From: Aquabacter sp040049275
GTDB lineage: Bacteria > Pseudomonadota > Alphaproteobacteria > Rhizobiales > Xanthobacteraceae
Direction of reading: 5' to 3'
Assembly: GCF_040049275.1 (NCBI RefSeq)
Contig: NZ_JBDZDT010000005.1
Span: 538,960-602,959, forward strand
Length of the DNA: 64,000 nucleotides
Of this stretch, positions 24,915 through 34,200 are shown piece by piece. The position numbers were made by a program, and so were the translations under genes. Each line of letters begins with the position of its first letter. Within the stretch, counting starts at the first letter, position 1. Under the pieces are notes generated by a model, which was not told where the DNA came from, did not search any database, and saw nothing but the letters and a program-made list of their open reading frames with translations.

Positions 24915-26096
24915 ATGAAATCCCCCTCCCCCGAAGCAAGTTTCGCGCCGGCCACCGAAGTGGTGCGTCTGGGCCGCGACCCGTTCCGCTTCGATGGCTT
25001 CGTGAACCCCCCGGTGGTACGCGGCTCCACCGTGCTTTCACCGACTTATGAAGACCTCGTCGGCCATACCGGCCGCTACAGCTACGGGCGCCGGGGCAAT
25101 CCCACGAGCGAGGCGCTGGAGGGCGCCCTCTCCGCCCTTGAGGGCGCCGACGGCACCGTGCTCACCCCCTCCGGCCTGTCCGCCGTTTCCACCGCTTTGC
25201 TCTCCGTGCTGAAGGCCGGCGATCATCTGCTTATGGTGGATACCGCCTACCGTCCCACCCGGCGCATCTGCGACACGGTGCTCTCCCGGCTCGGCATCGA
25301 GGTGACCTATTACGATCCTCTGGTGGGCGCGCAGATCGCCGGTCTCCTGAAGGAGAACACCAAAGCGATCTTCCTGGAATCGCCCGGCTCGCAATCCTTC
25401 GAGATGCAGGACGTGCCGGCCATCGCCCGCGTCGCCCGCGAACGCGGCATCACCACGCTCATCGACAACACCTGGGCGACGCCTATCTATTTCAAGCCGC
25501 TGGACCACGGCATCGACATCTCCATCATGGCGGGGACGAAATATCTCTCCGGCCATGCCGATCTCAATATCGGCACCATCGCCGCCAGGGGCCCGGCCTG
25601 GAAGAAGGTGCTGGAGACCCACGGCGACCTCGGCCTGTGCGTGAGCCCGGACGATGCGGCGCTCGGCGCGCGCGGCCTGCGCACGCTGGTGGTGCGGCTG
25701 GAGCGGCACTGGCGCTCGGGGCTGGCGGTGGCGCAATGGCTGCGGAACCAGCCCCAGGTCTCGCGCGTGCTGCACCCGGCCATGGACGGGGATCCGGGCT
25801 ACGACATCTGGAGGCGCGACTTTTCCGGTGCCTGCGGCCTGTTCGGCGCCATCCTGAAGCCGGTGCCGGAGCGCGCGGTGGCCGCCTTCTTCGATTCCCT
25901 CGCGCTGTTCGGCATGGGCTATTCGTGGGGCGGCTTCGAAAGCCTCATCATCCCCTTCGACTGCACGGACTACCGCACGGCGACCACGTGGAATGTGGAA
26001 GGCCCGGCCATCCGCCTGCATGTGGGGCTGGAGGAGCCGGAGGACCTGATCGCCGACCTCGCACGCGGATTCGAGAGGATGGGCGCGGCCGCCTGA
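24915..26096 (+). CDS. metC: Cystathionine beta-lyase
   Basis: 393-residue PLP enzyme that cleaves cystathionine to homocysteine, pyruvate and ammonia in methionine synthesis. Family features: YGRRGNPTSEALEGALSALEG, LTPSGLSAV, the PLP-ring region, IDNTWATPIYFKPLDHGIDISIMAGTKYLSGHADLNIG with the Schiff-base Lys in GTKYLSG, and the C-terminal SLALFGMGYSWGGFESLI. The SWGGFES stretch is typical of MetC rather than gamma-synthase. GGAGCTCAGG precedes the ATG. The longer upstream frame overlaps the regulatory gap and is rejected. Confidence 0.92.
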   Translation: MKSPSPEASFAPATEVVRLGRDPFRFDGFVNPPVVRGSTVLSPTYEDLVGHTGRYSYGRRGNPTSEALEGALSALEGADGTVLTPSGLSAVSTALLSVLKAGDHLLMVDTAYRPTRRICDTVLSRLGIEVTYYDPLVGAQIAGLLKENTKAIFLESPGSQSFEMQDVPAIARVARERGITTLIDNTWATPIYFKPLDHGIDISIMAGTKYLSGHADLNIGTIAARGPAWKKVLETHGDLGLCVSPDDAALGARGLRTLVVRLERHWRSGLAVAQWLRNQPQVSRVLHPAMDGDPGYDIWRRDFSGACGLFGAILKPVPERAVAAFFDSLALFGMGYSWGGFESLIIPFDCTDYRTATTWNVEGPAIRLHVGLEEPEDLIADLARGFERMGAAA

Positions 26097-26106
26097 TGCC
26101 CTACTC

Positions 26107-26138
26107 CCTCCTGGCCGGGCTCGGGCCCGGCCAGGAGG
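26107..26138. terminator. Bidirectional hairpin between convergent genes
   Basis: CCTCCTGGCCGGGC and its exact complement form a perfect 14-bp stem with a 4-base loop (TCGG) midway between the ends of the metC-like gene and the LAB_N gene. It should end transcription from both sides. Confidence 0.75.
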
Positions 26139-26148
26139 TTGAGGTGAG

Positions 26149-26481
26149 CTATGCCGCTTCCTTCTCGCGCCTGCGCTCCCGGAGAGCGAACTGCAGGTTG
26201 CGGATATAGATGAAGGTGGAGAGGGCCTGCCCGGCAATGAAGACCGGGTCGCGCCGGTAGAGCGCATAGACCAGGAGCAGCGTGCCGCCGCCCAGGGAGA
26301 AGGTCCAGAAAGCGAAGGGAATCACGGTCTTGCCCGCCCGCTCGCTCGCGATCCATTGCACCACGAAGCGCATGGTGAAGGCGATCTGTGCGACGAAGCC
26401 CAGGATCACCCACCAGTCGAGCTGGTTGATGAAGACGTCGTGGAGATAATCCCCGACGAGATGGGCGAGATCAACGAGCAT
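26149..26481 (-). CDS. LAB_N (lipid A biosynthesis N-terminal) domain membrane protein
   Basis: 110-residue protein with three membrane helices. The domain is known as LAB_N and occurs alone or fused to lipid A enzymes. Visible pattern: WWVILGFVAQIAFTMRFVVQWIASER, then VIPFAFWTFSLGGGTLLLVYALYRRDPVFI and FIYIRNLQ. The conserved Arg-Phe-x3-Gln-Trp and the FW/SLxGG segments match the family. It may help to flip or bind a lipid-linked sugar in the membrane. It is the last gene of a four-gene operon and overlaps the GT2 gene by 11 bases. Confidence 0.88.
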   Translation of the reverse strand: MLVDLAHLVGDYLHDVFINQLDWWVILGFVAQIAFTMRFVVQWIASERAGKTVIPFAFWTFSLGGGTLLLVYALYRRDPVFIAGQALSTFIYIRNLQFALRERRREKEAA

Positions 26482-27229
26482 CCGGATAGACCTTCACCAC
26501 CTTGGGAACATTGCGCCGCCGCGTCAGCCACCACACGCCCAGCATGTCGCCGATGCCGACCCAGAGCCGATTCCAGAAACCGTATTTCGACGTGCCGTGC
26601 CAGCGCGCCCGGTCGACCACCGGAAAGGTGAGCACCTCGTAGCCCTCGCGGCCCACGAGAGCAGGCGTGAAGCGGTGGACCGCATCGAAATGCGGCAGGC
26701 GAAGATAGACGTCGCGCTTCACCACCTTCAGGCCGCAGCCCGTATCCTTCGTGCCGTCGCGCAGCATGAAGCCGCGCACCGCATTGGCAAGGCGCGACTG
26801 GAAGCGCTTGAAGGTCGTGTCCTTGCGGCCCTGGCGCTCGCCCTGGACCATGCCGGCGGAGACCCCGCCTTCATCCAAAAGGCGCACCATGGGCGGCAGA
26901 TAGGCCGGGTTGTTCTGGCCGTCGCCGTCCAGCAGCAGCAGGATCTCGCCCTCCGCCGCCCAGGCGCCGGTGGCGACCGCCGCCGATTTCCCACAGGACT
27001 GGCCGTGGGTGAGGACGCGCATATAGGGACGGCGCGCTGCCGCCTTCACCAGTTCCTCGGCGGTGCCGTCGCTGGAGCCGTCATCCACGAAGATCAGCTC
27101 GAACGACCCGGCCGGCAGAGCCTGGTCGATCTCCTCGATCAGGGGCGCAATATTCTCGGCTTCGTCCCGCACCGCGATGACGACGGAAAGGCGCGCCGCA
27201 ACGGGTGCGCCGGGAGCAGCAAGGTTCAA
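26471..27229 (-). CDS. Family 2 glycosyltransferase, DPM1/ArnC-like
   Basis: 252-residue GT-A fold enzyme, probably making a polyprenyl-phosphate-linked sugar from a nucleotide sugar. Motifs: SVVIAVRDEAENIAPLIEEI, the acidic FVDDGSSDGT, the metal-binding LLLDGDGQNNP and the acceptor-side KDTGCGLKVVKRDVY. No C-terminal membrane helices are present, so it is the soluble DPM1 type. The start is unusual: a TTG that overlaps the PAP2 stop codon (TTGA), with AGAGG 6 bases before it; no ATG is available before the first motif. Its product could feed the ArnT-like transferase of the same operon. Confidence 0.88.
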   Translation of the reverse strand: MNLAAPGAPVAARLSVVIAVRDEAENIAPLIEEIDQALPAGSFELIFVDDGSSDGTAEELVKAAARRPYMRVLTHGQSCGKSAAVATGAWAAEGEILLLLDGDGQNNPAYLPPMVRLLDEGGVSAGMVQGERQGRKDTTFKRFQSRLANAVRGFMLRDGTKDTGCGLKVVKRDVYLRLPHFDAVHRFTPALVGREGYEVLTFPVVDRARWHGTSKYGFWNRLWVGIGDMLGVWWLTRRRNVPKVVKVYPDAR

Positions 27230-28101
27230 GGTCTAGCCTCTTTAAGGGCGTGCTCCGGAGCGGACGGCGGGACGAGGCGCGCAAGGCGCCGGGGCGTCGG
27301 CCCGGGCTTGGGGGAGATGGCGCCGTCGGCGGCCACCGAGAAAACAAGGCGCCGCGCCGCGAACACCTTCACCATGGCGAGCGTGAAGCCGGCCGCGATG
27401 GCGCCGCCGGCCAGCACGTCGCTGGGATAATGGGAGCCGAGCACGACGCGCGAGGAGGCGACCAGGACCGCAAGCGCGATGAGGATGGCCCGCGCGCGTG
27501 GGAACAGCGCCGCAAAGGCGACCGCGCTGGCGAAGACGATGGCGCTGTGGCCGGAGGGAAAACTGGCATAGCCGGACTTCATGGCGAGCCAGTCGAAGGT
27601 GAGCTGCGCGTTCGGGCCGGAAAGATGCACCATTACATAAGGGCGCGCCCGGCCCAGCACGTACTTCATCACCAGGACGAGAAGGCCCGCGCCGGCAACG
27701 GAGATGAACAGGAAGCCGAGCCGGGCCGCGGTGGCAGCGGCGATGCGGCGGCCCATGTCATCGAGCCGGGGCGTCAGGCCCAGCACCAAAAGAAGGCAGA
27801 GGCCGACGGGCCAGAGCACCACGCCGCCGAGCCCGAGATCGGTGATGCGCTCGAAGAAGTGCACCACGCCGAGCGGCAGCGAGAGCCGGAGGCCCGGCAC
27901 CAGGGGATCCAGCAGGATCATGGAGGCGGCGACGAGGCTCGCAATCAGGATGGAGAGCGAGAGGAACTCGACCACGCCCGCCATGCCGATGCGCGGACGC
28001 ACGCCGCGCGCGGGGCGCCGCCACAGATAGGCCCACGCCGCCGCAAGCCCCGTGAGCGCGGCGGTCACACTGGCACCGATGCTGGCGGCGCGGCTCGTCA
28101 A
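27226..28101 (-). CDS. PAP2-family membrane phosphatase
   Basis: 291-residue inner-membrane protein with about six helices. The three phosphatase motifs are complete: KYVLGRARP, PSGHSA (with the catalytic His) and SRVVLGSHYPSDV. The family includes undecaprenyl-diphosphate phosphatases and lipid A phosphatases such as LpxE/LpxF; in this operon removing phosphate from a lipid carrier or lipid A is likely. It starts with TTG overlapping the upstream stop (TTGA), and GGAGG lies 7 bases before it, which supports this start strongly. Confidence 0.88.
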   Translation of the reverse strand: MTSRAASIGASVTAALTGLAAAWAYLWRRPARGVRPRIGMAGVVEFLSLSILIASLVAASMILLDPLVPGLRLSLPLGVVHFFERITDLGLGGVVLWPVGLCLLLVLGLTPRLDDMGRRIAAATAARLGFLFISVAGAGLLVLVMKYVLGRARPYVMVHLSGPNAQLTFDWLAMKSGYASFPSGHSAIVFASAVAFAALFPRARAILIALAVLVASSRVVLGSHYPSDVLAGGAIAAGFTLAMVKVFAARRLVFSVAADGAISPKPGPTPRRLARLVPPSAPEHALKEARP

Positions 28102-29837
28102 CGGGTCGCCTCCTGCGGCCGGAACACGGTGATCACGACATTTCGCCCGCCATTATAGGTGAAGCCAGAAATGCTCGATGTCGCCTTATACCGCAGGCCG
28201 ATCTCCCGCGCGCGCTGCTCGAACAGGGGCACGAAACTGGAGCCGACAAAGGCCATGGTGCAGCCGCCCTGCTTCAGGAGGTCGGCGGCCTGGACGGGAT
28301 CGGTGAAGCGCAGGTCCGTGCCCACTAGGAAGGCAAGGCTCGGCTCCTGATAGGGAACGGTGGCGATATTGGAGGCGGGGCAGCCGCTTTCCCGGGCGAT
28401 TTCCGCCAGACGCTGCGAGATCCACACGGAGCGCATCTGCGGCAGCAGGAACTGGTAGACGCCGATATAAAGCAGCAGCGCGCCGCACACGGCGGTGACG
28501 AATGCCGCCTCCGGCCCCACGGCGCGGAAGCGAATTGCCGCGATGAAGAGGACGTACAAGGACGCGGCGAGGAACGGCACGGCCGCCACCCCATAGGCCC
28601 ACGGCCCGCCGAACCAGACGAACCCGGCCGCCATCACGCCCATGATCGCCAGGCCGAGGAAGAACCACAGCCCGCGCAGGTCGCCGAGCCGGCGGCCGAC
28701 GGCCGCGACGGCGCCGCGCTCCACCGCCAGAGCGGTGAGGATGGCGAGGCCCGGATAAAGCGGCAAAACGTAATGCGGGAGCTTGGTGACGGCGATCTCG
28801 AACACCAGCCAGCTCGGCACGACCAGCGCCAGGAGGAATTTCACCCCCCGCTCCCGCCGGTTGCGCCAGGCGAACGGCACGGCCATGGCCACCAGTACAA
28901 TCGCCGGCCAGAAGGTGCCCCAGGCGGCCAGGAGATAGGTGCCCGGCGGCCCCCAATGGCCCTCCGCCCCTTCTGCCACCTTGCCCAGCATGTCCACGCC
29001 CACCGCATGCTCATAGAAGGCGCCGCCGGTGACGTAATAGATGGCGATGAACCAGGGCAGGCAGAGCAGCGCGCACCACAGAAGCCCCGGCAGCGGCATC
29101 AGCACGCGCATGAAGGCGGCGGAGCGGTCGGCGATGGCGAGGACGAGGATGGGCAAGCCCACGAACATGGGTGCCAGCGGCCCCTTCACCAGGATACCGG
29201 CGGCCATGGCGGTCCAGAACAGAGCGGCAAGGCCGATCTCGCCCTTTGCGGGCAGCGGGCGGGACATATAGGCCCGCGCCAGCGCACCCATGGAGGCGAG
29301 CGTGGTGAAGAGAAGGACCGCATCGGTCTTGGCGAGGCGCGCCTCGACGCCCAAGAGGACGCAGCTCGCCATCATCAGCCCGGCCAGCAGGGCGCCGCGC
29401 CGGGAAACGAAGGAGAGCGCGGTCCAATAGGTGAGCAGCACGGCGCCGATGGCCGCGAGCAGCGAGGGGATGCGATAGAAGAAGATGGTGGTCAGCGCGG
29501 ACGGGCCGACCACGGCCTCTGCGGAGGCGACGCTGGCCGATTGCAGCCAATAGATGCCCACGGGCTTCTTGTGCCGCGCCTGCTCCTTATAGCGGATGTC
29601 CACGAAGTTCCTGCTTTCGAGCATCTGCTTGGTGGCCTGCGAGAAGCGGGCCTCGTCGCGGTCGATGGGCGAGAGGGTGAAGATGCCGGGCAGGAAGGCG
29701 ATGAGCGCAACCACAACAAGCAGGAAGCTCGCACGGGCGTGGCTGGCGCTGGCAAGGTCCAAGCCGCGCACGACGTGATCCGGCAAGGACAGGCTTGATG
29801 CCGTGCGTCCACTGCCGGCGGGCTCGGAAAGGGCCAT
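28098..29837 (-). CDS. ArnT-like polyprenyl-phosphate sugar transferase (PMT_2 / GT83-like)
   Basis: 579-residue integral membrane glycosyltransferase. The N-terminal region has the family acidic motif in SPIDRDEARFSQATKQM (the DE pair of the GT-C fold), then KKPVGIYWLQS and about a dozen helices (for example LLVVVALIAFLPGIF, then PLPGLLWCALLCLPWF). The C-terminal part is periplasmic. ArnT enzymes move aminoarabinose from an undecaprenyl-phosphate carrier to lipid A; rhizobial relatives move galacturonic acid. It leads the operon with PAP2, GT2 and LAB_N. The sugar cannot be told. ATG 29837 was chosen over an upstream TTG. Confidence 0.88.
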   Translation of the reverse strand: MALSEPAGSGRTASSLSLPDHVVRGLDLASASHARASFLLVVVALIAFLPGIFTLSPIDRDEARFSQATKQMLESRNFVDIRYKEQARHKKPVGIYWLQSASVASAEAVVGPSALTTIFFYRIPSLLAAIGAVLLTYWTALSFVSRRGALLAGLMMASCVLLGVEARLAKTDAVLLFTTLASMGALARAYMSRPLPAKGEIGLAALFWTAMAAGILVKGPLAPMFVGLPILVLAIADRSAAFMRVLMPLPGLLWCALLCLPWFIAIYYVTGGAFYEHAVGVDMLGKVAEGAEGHWGPPGTYLLAAWGTFWPAIVLVAMAVPFAWRNRRERGVKFLLALVVPSWLVFEIAVTKLPHYVLPLYPGLAILTALAVERGAVAAVGRRLGDLRGLWFFLGLAIMGVMAAGFVWFGGPWAYGVAAVPFLAASLYVLFIAAIRFRAVGPEAAFVTAVCGALLLYIGVYQFLLPQMRSVWISQRLAEIARESGCPASNIATVPYQEPSLAFLVGTDLRFTDPVQAADLLKQGGCTMAFVGSSFVPLFEQRAREIGLRYKATSSISGFTYNGGRNVVITVFRPQEATR

Positions 29838-30406
29838 GCGTAAGTTCGGGTCCGGTCTGTTTTGGGCGCGGGACAATAGCAGAAACGCCCCGCGCGGATA
29901 GATGCCTTCCCGGAACGGCCCGCTCCGCTCCCGGCGGGACGGGACAACTGGCGATGGAGCTGGGCGGAAAGATGGCGGAGGGCCTGGATTTGGCCAGCGC
30001 CCCTACCCCCGCCGTTCCCGGCGGGGTGGAGGGATGCGGGAGCGGTCGGCACGCCGGCAGGCATGCCTTGGGAGTACAGGTGACGTCGGAGCCGGTGCTC
30101 CGTCCGCTCCCGCGCGGGGATTTATGGCGTGTCGGCTGCGCCGCGTGGGTGGATTACGGTTCTCCCATCACGACCGGACGAACCAGTTCCGGATCGGTGC
30201 GCAGACCCCTTCGGCCTCCTTTCTCGCCCGGCGGAGTGCGTTACTCCCCACCGGGTCGGACACCCGCTGCCCTGCACCACCCGTCAGGCCGCTCCGGACG
30301 CGCCCCTCCTTGGTGCAAGGTGAGGGGATCATAGCAAGGGGTTCACACAGAAAGGAATATAGTCCTTAGGATTATTTTCTCTCAACCTCTCCGCTTCTTC
30401 TCAGCC
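29838..30406. other. Non-coding, GC-rich block with several hairpins
   Basis: No credible gene is found in these 569 bases; open frames on both strands lack ribosome sites and look compositional. Several stem-loops are visible: CCCCGCC with CGGCGGGG near 30008-30026, and CCCGG/GGAGT arms at 30227-30255 with loop GCGTT. The end (30330-30390) turns AT-rich. It may be a structured RNA or a decayed insertion; it does not match RNase P, tmRNA, SRP or 6S RNA as far as I can judge. Confidence 0.45.
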
Positions 30407-30517
30407 GTCATGCCCGGGCTTGTCCCGGGCATCCACGCCTCTCCCTTAAGCACCCACTCGGCGGAGCCCCGTGGATGGCCGGGTCAAGCCCGGCCATGAC
30501 GGTGGTGTTGGCGGAGG
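30407..30517. repeat. Palindromic intergenic repeat, copy 1
   Basis: The left arm GTCATGCCCGGGCTTGTCCC and following GGGCATCCACG pair with the right arm CGTGGATGGCCGGGTCAAGC and following CCGGCCATGAC, so the whole unit folds back on itself. It continues with GGTGGTGTTGGCGGAG. A second copy follows 100 bases later. Confidence 0.8.
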
Positions 30518-30615
30518 GGCTGGGCACGAAAGCGGGATCCCCGGGGCGTCAAACCCGGAGATGACAGCCAATGAAGGGATAACGGCTCGCAGCGGCCCGT
30601 CCCCGCTCACACAGT

Positions 30616-30727
30616 CCGTCATGGCCGGGCTTGTCCCGGGCATCCACGCCTCTCCTTTAAGCGCCACCCAGCAGAGCAGCGTGGATGGACGGAACAAGCC
30701 CGTCCTTGACGGTGGTGTTGGCGGAGA
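30616..30727. repeat. Palindromic intergenic repeat, copy 2
   Basis: Direct repeat of the unit at 30407, with the same order: GTCATGGCCGGGCTTGTCCC, CATCCACGCCTCTCC, GTGGATGG, then TTGACGGTGGTGTTGGCGGAG. Differences between the copies lie mainly in the loop and in the right arm, where GGAACAAGCCCGTCC replaces GGGTCAAGCCCGGCC. The bases between and after the copies (30518-30615, 30728-30795) contain no gene. Confidence 0.8.
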
Positions 30728-30795
30728 AGGCGAGCATGAAAGAGAAATCCCCCGGGTCAGGCGCGGGGGTCACAGCGACGGAGACGACAACCGAC

Positions 30796-30830
30796 GAAAA
30801 TGAAAAGCACAGAGGCGCTCAGGCGCCCCT
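30796..30830 (-). terminator. Terminator after hemP
   Basis: On the minus strand AGGGGCGC, loop CTGA, GCGCCTCT forms an 8-bp stem at the hemP stop codon, followed by the T-rich GTGCTTTTCATTTTC. Confidence 0.7.
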
Positions 30831-31018
30831 CACTTCGTCAAAATGAGCTTGTCCTGCGCGGTCAGCCGCAGCTGATAGACCTGGGAACCGTGGGCAATGG
30901 TGATGACCCGCGAGGAGGCGAACAGGTCGCGGCTGTCCATCTGCTCCTCGACCATGGGGATGACGCGGGCCTTGCTGTGCGATGACCATGCCGGGGCTCT
31001 GTGTTCATGCTTGGTCAT
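30830..31018 (-). CDS. hemP: Hemin uptake protein HemP (HmuP)
   Basis: 62-residue cytosolic protein. The C-terminal 35 residues, SRDLFASSRVITIAHGSQ and YQLRLTAQDKLILTK, are the HemP/HmuP signature. In Bradyrhizobium HmuP is a co-activator of the haem receptor gene together with Irr. The N-terminal 25 residues are variable. The start has GGAG 8 bases upstream. An iron control element lies about 60 bases upstream, so expression should follow iron or haem status. No haem uptake genes are adjacent, which is unusual. Confidence 0.92.
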   Translation of the reverse strand: MTKHEHRAPAWSSHSKARVIPMVEEQMDSRDLFASSRVITIAHGSQVYQLRLTAQDKLILTK

Positions 31019-31077
31019 TTGAACGACTCCAAATTAAAAAGGCCAGAAACATCCGCTTCGCCAAGCTCTCGACCTTG

Positions 31078-31105
31078 TTTAGAACAGTTCAATATTGTCT
31101 GTTCT
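31078..31105. promoter_or_regulatory. Iron control element (Irr box) with overlapping dyad upstream of hemP
   Basis: TTTAGAACAGTTCAATA (31078-31094) matches the ICE/Irr-box consensus TTTAGAA-N3-TTCTAAA at most positions. The perfect dyad AGAACAG/CTGTTCT (31081-31087 and 31099-31105) overlaps it. Its location 60-87 bases before hemP, in an AT-rich gap, fits promoter control by Irr. The rest of the 31019-31204 gap shows no gene. Confidence 0.65.
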
Positions 31106-31208
31106 TGCCATGAACATGAATTAATACACACGACTGTAAAAATCAACGCAGCCGGACGGCATCCTCTACGGTGGAGAAAATCCCCGATCACGCGAGCCGA
31201 AACGAAGC

Positions 31209-31235
31209 GGGCGCCGGCGAAGACCGCCGGCGCCC
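31209..31235 (-). terminator. Hairpin after the RND permease gene
   Basis: GGGCGCCGGCG and its exact complement (11-bp stem, 5-base loop) lie 34 bases after the permease stop. The following GCTTCGTTTCGG is only weakly T-rich. Confidence 0.6.
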
Positions 31236-31268
31236 GTTCAAATGGCGTTCTGCGTCAATGCGGTCCCG

Positions 31269-34200
31269 CTATTCCGCGGGATGCGGCGCCGGGGTCGGCG
31301 CCTCGCCGCCCTTCTCATCGCCCGAGACCGCGCGGGAGACGATGCGGTCGAAGCGGTCGAGATACACGTAGATGACCGGCGTGATGTAGAGGGTAAGGAG
31401 TTGCGAAACCAGGAGGCCGCCCACCACGGCGATGCCCAGCGGCTGGCGTAGCTCGGCGCCCGCCCCGCCCCCCAGCGCGATGGGCAGCACGCCGAAGATG
31501 GCGGCGAGCGTCGTCATCATGATGGGACGGAAGCGCAGCAGGCACGCCTCGCGGATCGCCTCCACCGCGTCAGCGCCCTGGCGTCGTCGCTCCAGCGCGA
31601 AGTCGATCATCATGATCGCGTTCTTCTTCACGATGCCCACCAGCATGACGATGCCGATGAGGGCGATCACCGACAGCTCCACCTTGAACAGCATCAAGGT
31701 GAGCAGCGCGCCGATGCCGGCGGACGGCAGGCCGGAGAGGATGGTGATGGGGTGGACGAAGCTCTCATACAGGATGCCGAGCACGATATAGATCACCACC
31801 ACCGCCGCGAGGATCAGCAAGGGCTGGTTCGACAGCGAATCCTGGAACACCTGGGCGGTGCCCTGGAAGCCGGTGGAGACGGTCGCCGGCAGGTTCGCGT
31901 CGCGCTGGGCCACGCCGATCGCCTCCACCGCCTGGCCCAGCGAGACGCCGGGGGCGAGGTTGAAGGAGATGGTCACCGCCGGCTGCTGCTGCTGATGGGC
32001 GATCTGGAGCGGGCCCACCGTGCGCCGGATGTCTGCCACGGTCTCCAGCGGCACCACCGCGCCGCTCGACGTGCGCAGATAGACCCGGCCGAGGTCGGCG
32101 GCATCCTGCTGGAAGCGCGGCTGGGCCTCCACGATGACGGCGTACTGGTTGGTGGGCGTGTAGAGGGTCGCCACCTGCCGGGTGCCGAACTGGGTGTAGA
32201 GCGCGTTGCGCAGCTGGTCCTCGGTGATGCCCAGCGCCGCCGCCTTGTCCTTCTCGAGGTCGATGGTGAGCTGCGGGTTGGTGATCTGCAGGTCGGAGGT
32301 CACGTCGCGCAGGCCGGGCAGATGGGAGAGGATCTCCTCCATCTTCGATGCGGCGGGGTAGAGCGCGGCGGAATCGGAGCTCTGGAGTGTGTACTGGTAC
32401 TGGCTCTTGGAGGCGACGCCGCCGATATTGATGTTCTGCACCGGCTGGAAGAAGACCTTCACGCCGGGAAGCCTGGACACCCGCTTGCGCAATTCCTGGA
32501 TGATCTGGAAGGCGCTCTGGTCGCGCTCGTCCTGGGGCTTCAGCGCGACGAACAGGCGGCCGCTATTGGTGGTCCGGCTGCTGCCGGTGGCGCCGGCGGT
32601 GGACACCACATAGGCAACGTTGGGATCGCCGCGCACGGCCGCCGCCACTTCCTTCTGGCGCTCCACCATGGCGTCGAACGAGATGTCCGTTGCCGCTTCC
32701 ACCGTGCCGGTGATGAAGCCGGTGTCCTCGACGGGGAAGAAGCCCTTGGGCACCACCACATAGAGATAGCCGGCAAGGCCGACGGTGATGAACGTCACCA
32801 CCAGCATGATCGGCCGGTGCCGGAGCACGAAGTCCAGGCTGTTGCGATAGCCGGCGAGCCACAGGTCGAACATGCGCTCGCTGGCGCGGAAGAAGACATT
32901 GGGCTTCTTGTGGTGGTCCACCGGCTTCAGCAAGCGCGCGCACAGCATGGGCGTGAGCGTCAGCGAGACGAAGCCGGACACCAGGATCGCGACGGAGATG
33001 GTGACCGCGAATTCGCGGAACACGCGCCCCACCACGCCGCCCATGAACAGGACGGGGATGAACACCGCCACCAGCGACAGGGTCATGGAGATGATGGTGA
33101 AGCCGATCTCCCGCGCGCCAATGATGGCCGCCTTGAACGGCTTCACGCCCATCTCGATGTGCCGGTAGATGTTCTCCAGCACCACGATGGCGTCGTCCAC
33201 CACGAAGCCGACGCACAAGGTGAGCGCCAGCAGCGTCATGTTGTTGATGGAGAAGTTCAGCACCCACATGGCCGCGAAGGTGGCCACGATGGATAAGGGC
33301 AGCGCCAAAGACGGGATCAGCGTCGCCCGCACGTTGCGCAGGAACAGGAAGATCACCATCACCACGAGGACGATGGCTTCCATCAGCGTCTTCTGGACGT
33401 CGTGAACCGCGTCGCGAATGGAGACGGAGCGGTCGTTCAGCACCTCGATGTTCACCGCGCCGGGCACCTGGGCGCGGTACTGGGCGAGATGAGCGCGCAC
33501 CTCGTCCACCACCGCCACCGTATTGGCGTCGGGCTGGCGCACCACGGCGAGCACGATGGAGCGGTCGTCATTGAACCAGCTCGCCACGCGCTCGTTCTCG
33601 ACGCCGTCGGTTACCCGCGCGATCTCGTCGAGGCGCACCGGAGCGCCATTGCGCCACGCCACGACAATTCGGCGAAAGGGCTCGGCGGAGGCCTTCGCCG
33701 TTCCCATGTCGATGGTGAGGTTCTGCTTCGGGCCGGAAAGCTGGCCGATGGGGGTGTTGGAAGCGGCCGCCTCGATGGCGGTGCGGATATCCGCCGCCGA
33801 AATGTTGCGCACGCCAGCCGCCGCCGGATCCACCCGGACGCGCACGGCATATTTCTGGGTGCCGAAGATCTGCACCTGGGCGACGCCCGGAAGCTGGGAG
33901 ATCTGCTGGCCGATGATGGTGTCGGCATATTCGTTCACCGACGAGAGCGGCAGCGTGTCCGAGGAGACCGCCAGAAGGATCACTGGCGCGTCCGCCGGAT
34001 TGACCTTGCGGAAGCTCGGCGGCGTGGTCATCTCGTCAGGCAATTGCCGCTGCGCCACCGACAGGGCCGACTGCACGTCGAGCGCCGCATCGTCGATGTT
34101 GCGGGACAGGTCGAACTGGATGGTGATGGAGGTCGAGCCCTGGGTGCTCGACGAGGTGAGCGAGGTGATGCCCGAAATGGTGGAGAGCTGGCGCTCGATG

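Noticed and set aside
29795..30369. Overlapping plus-strand open frames downstream of the ArnT-like gene start
   Set aside because: No ribosome sites, no hydrophobic or domain pattern, biased Arg/Pro/Gly content; treated as non-coding.
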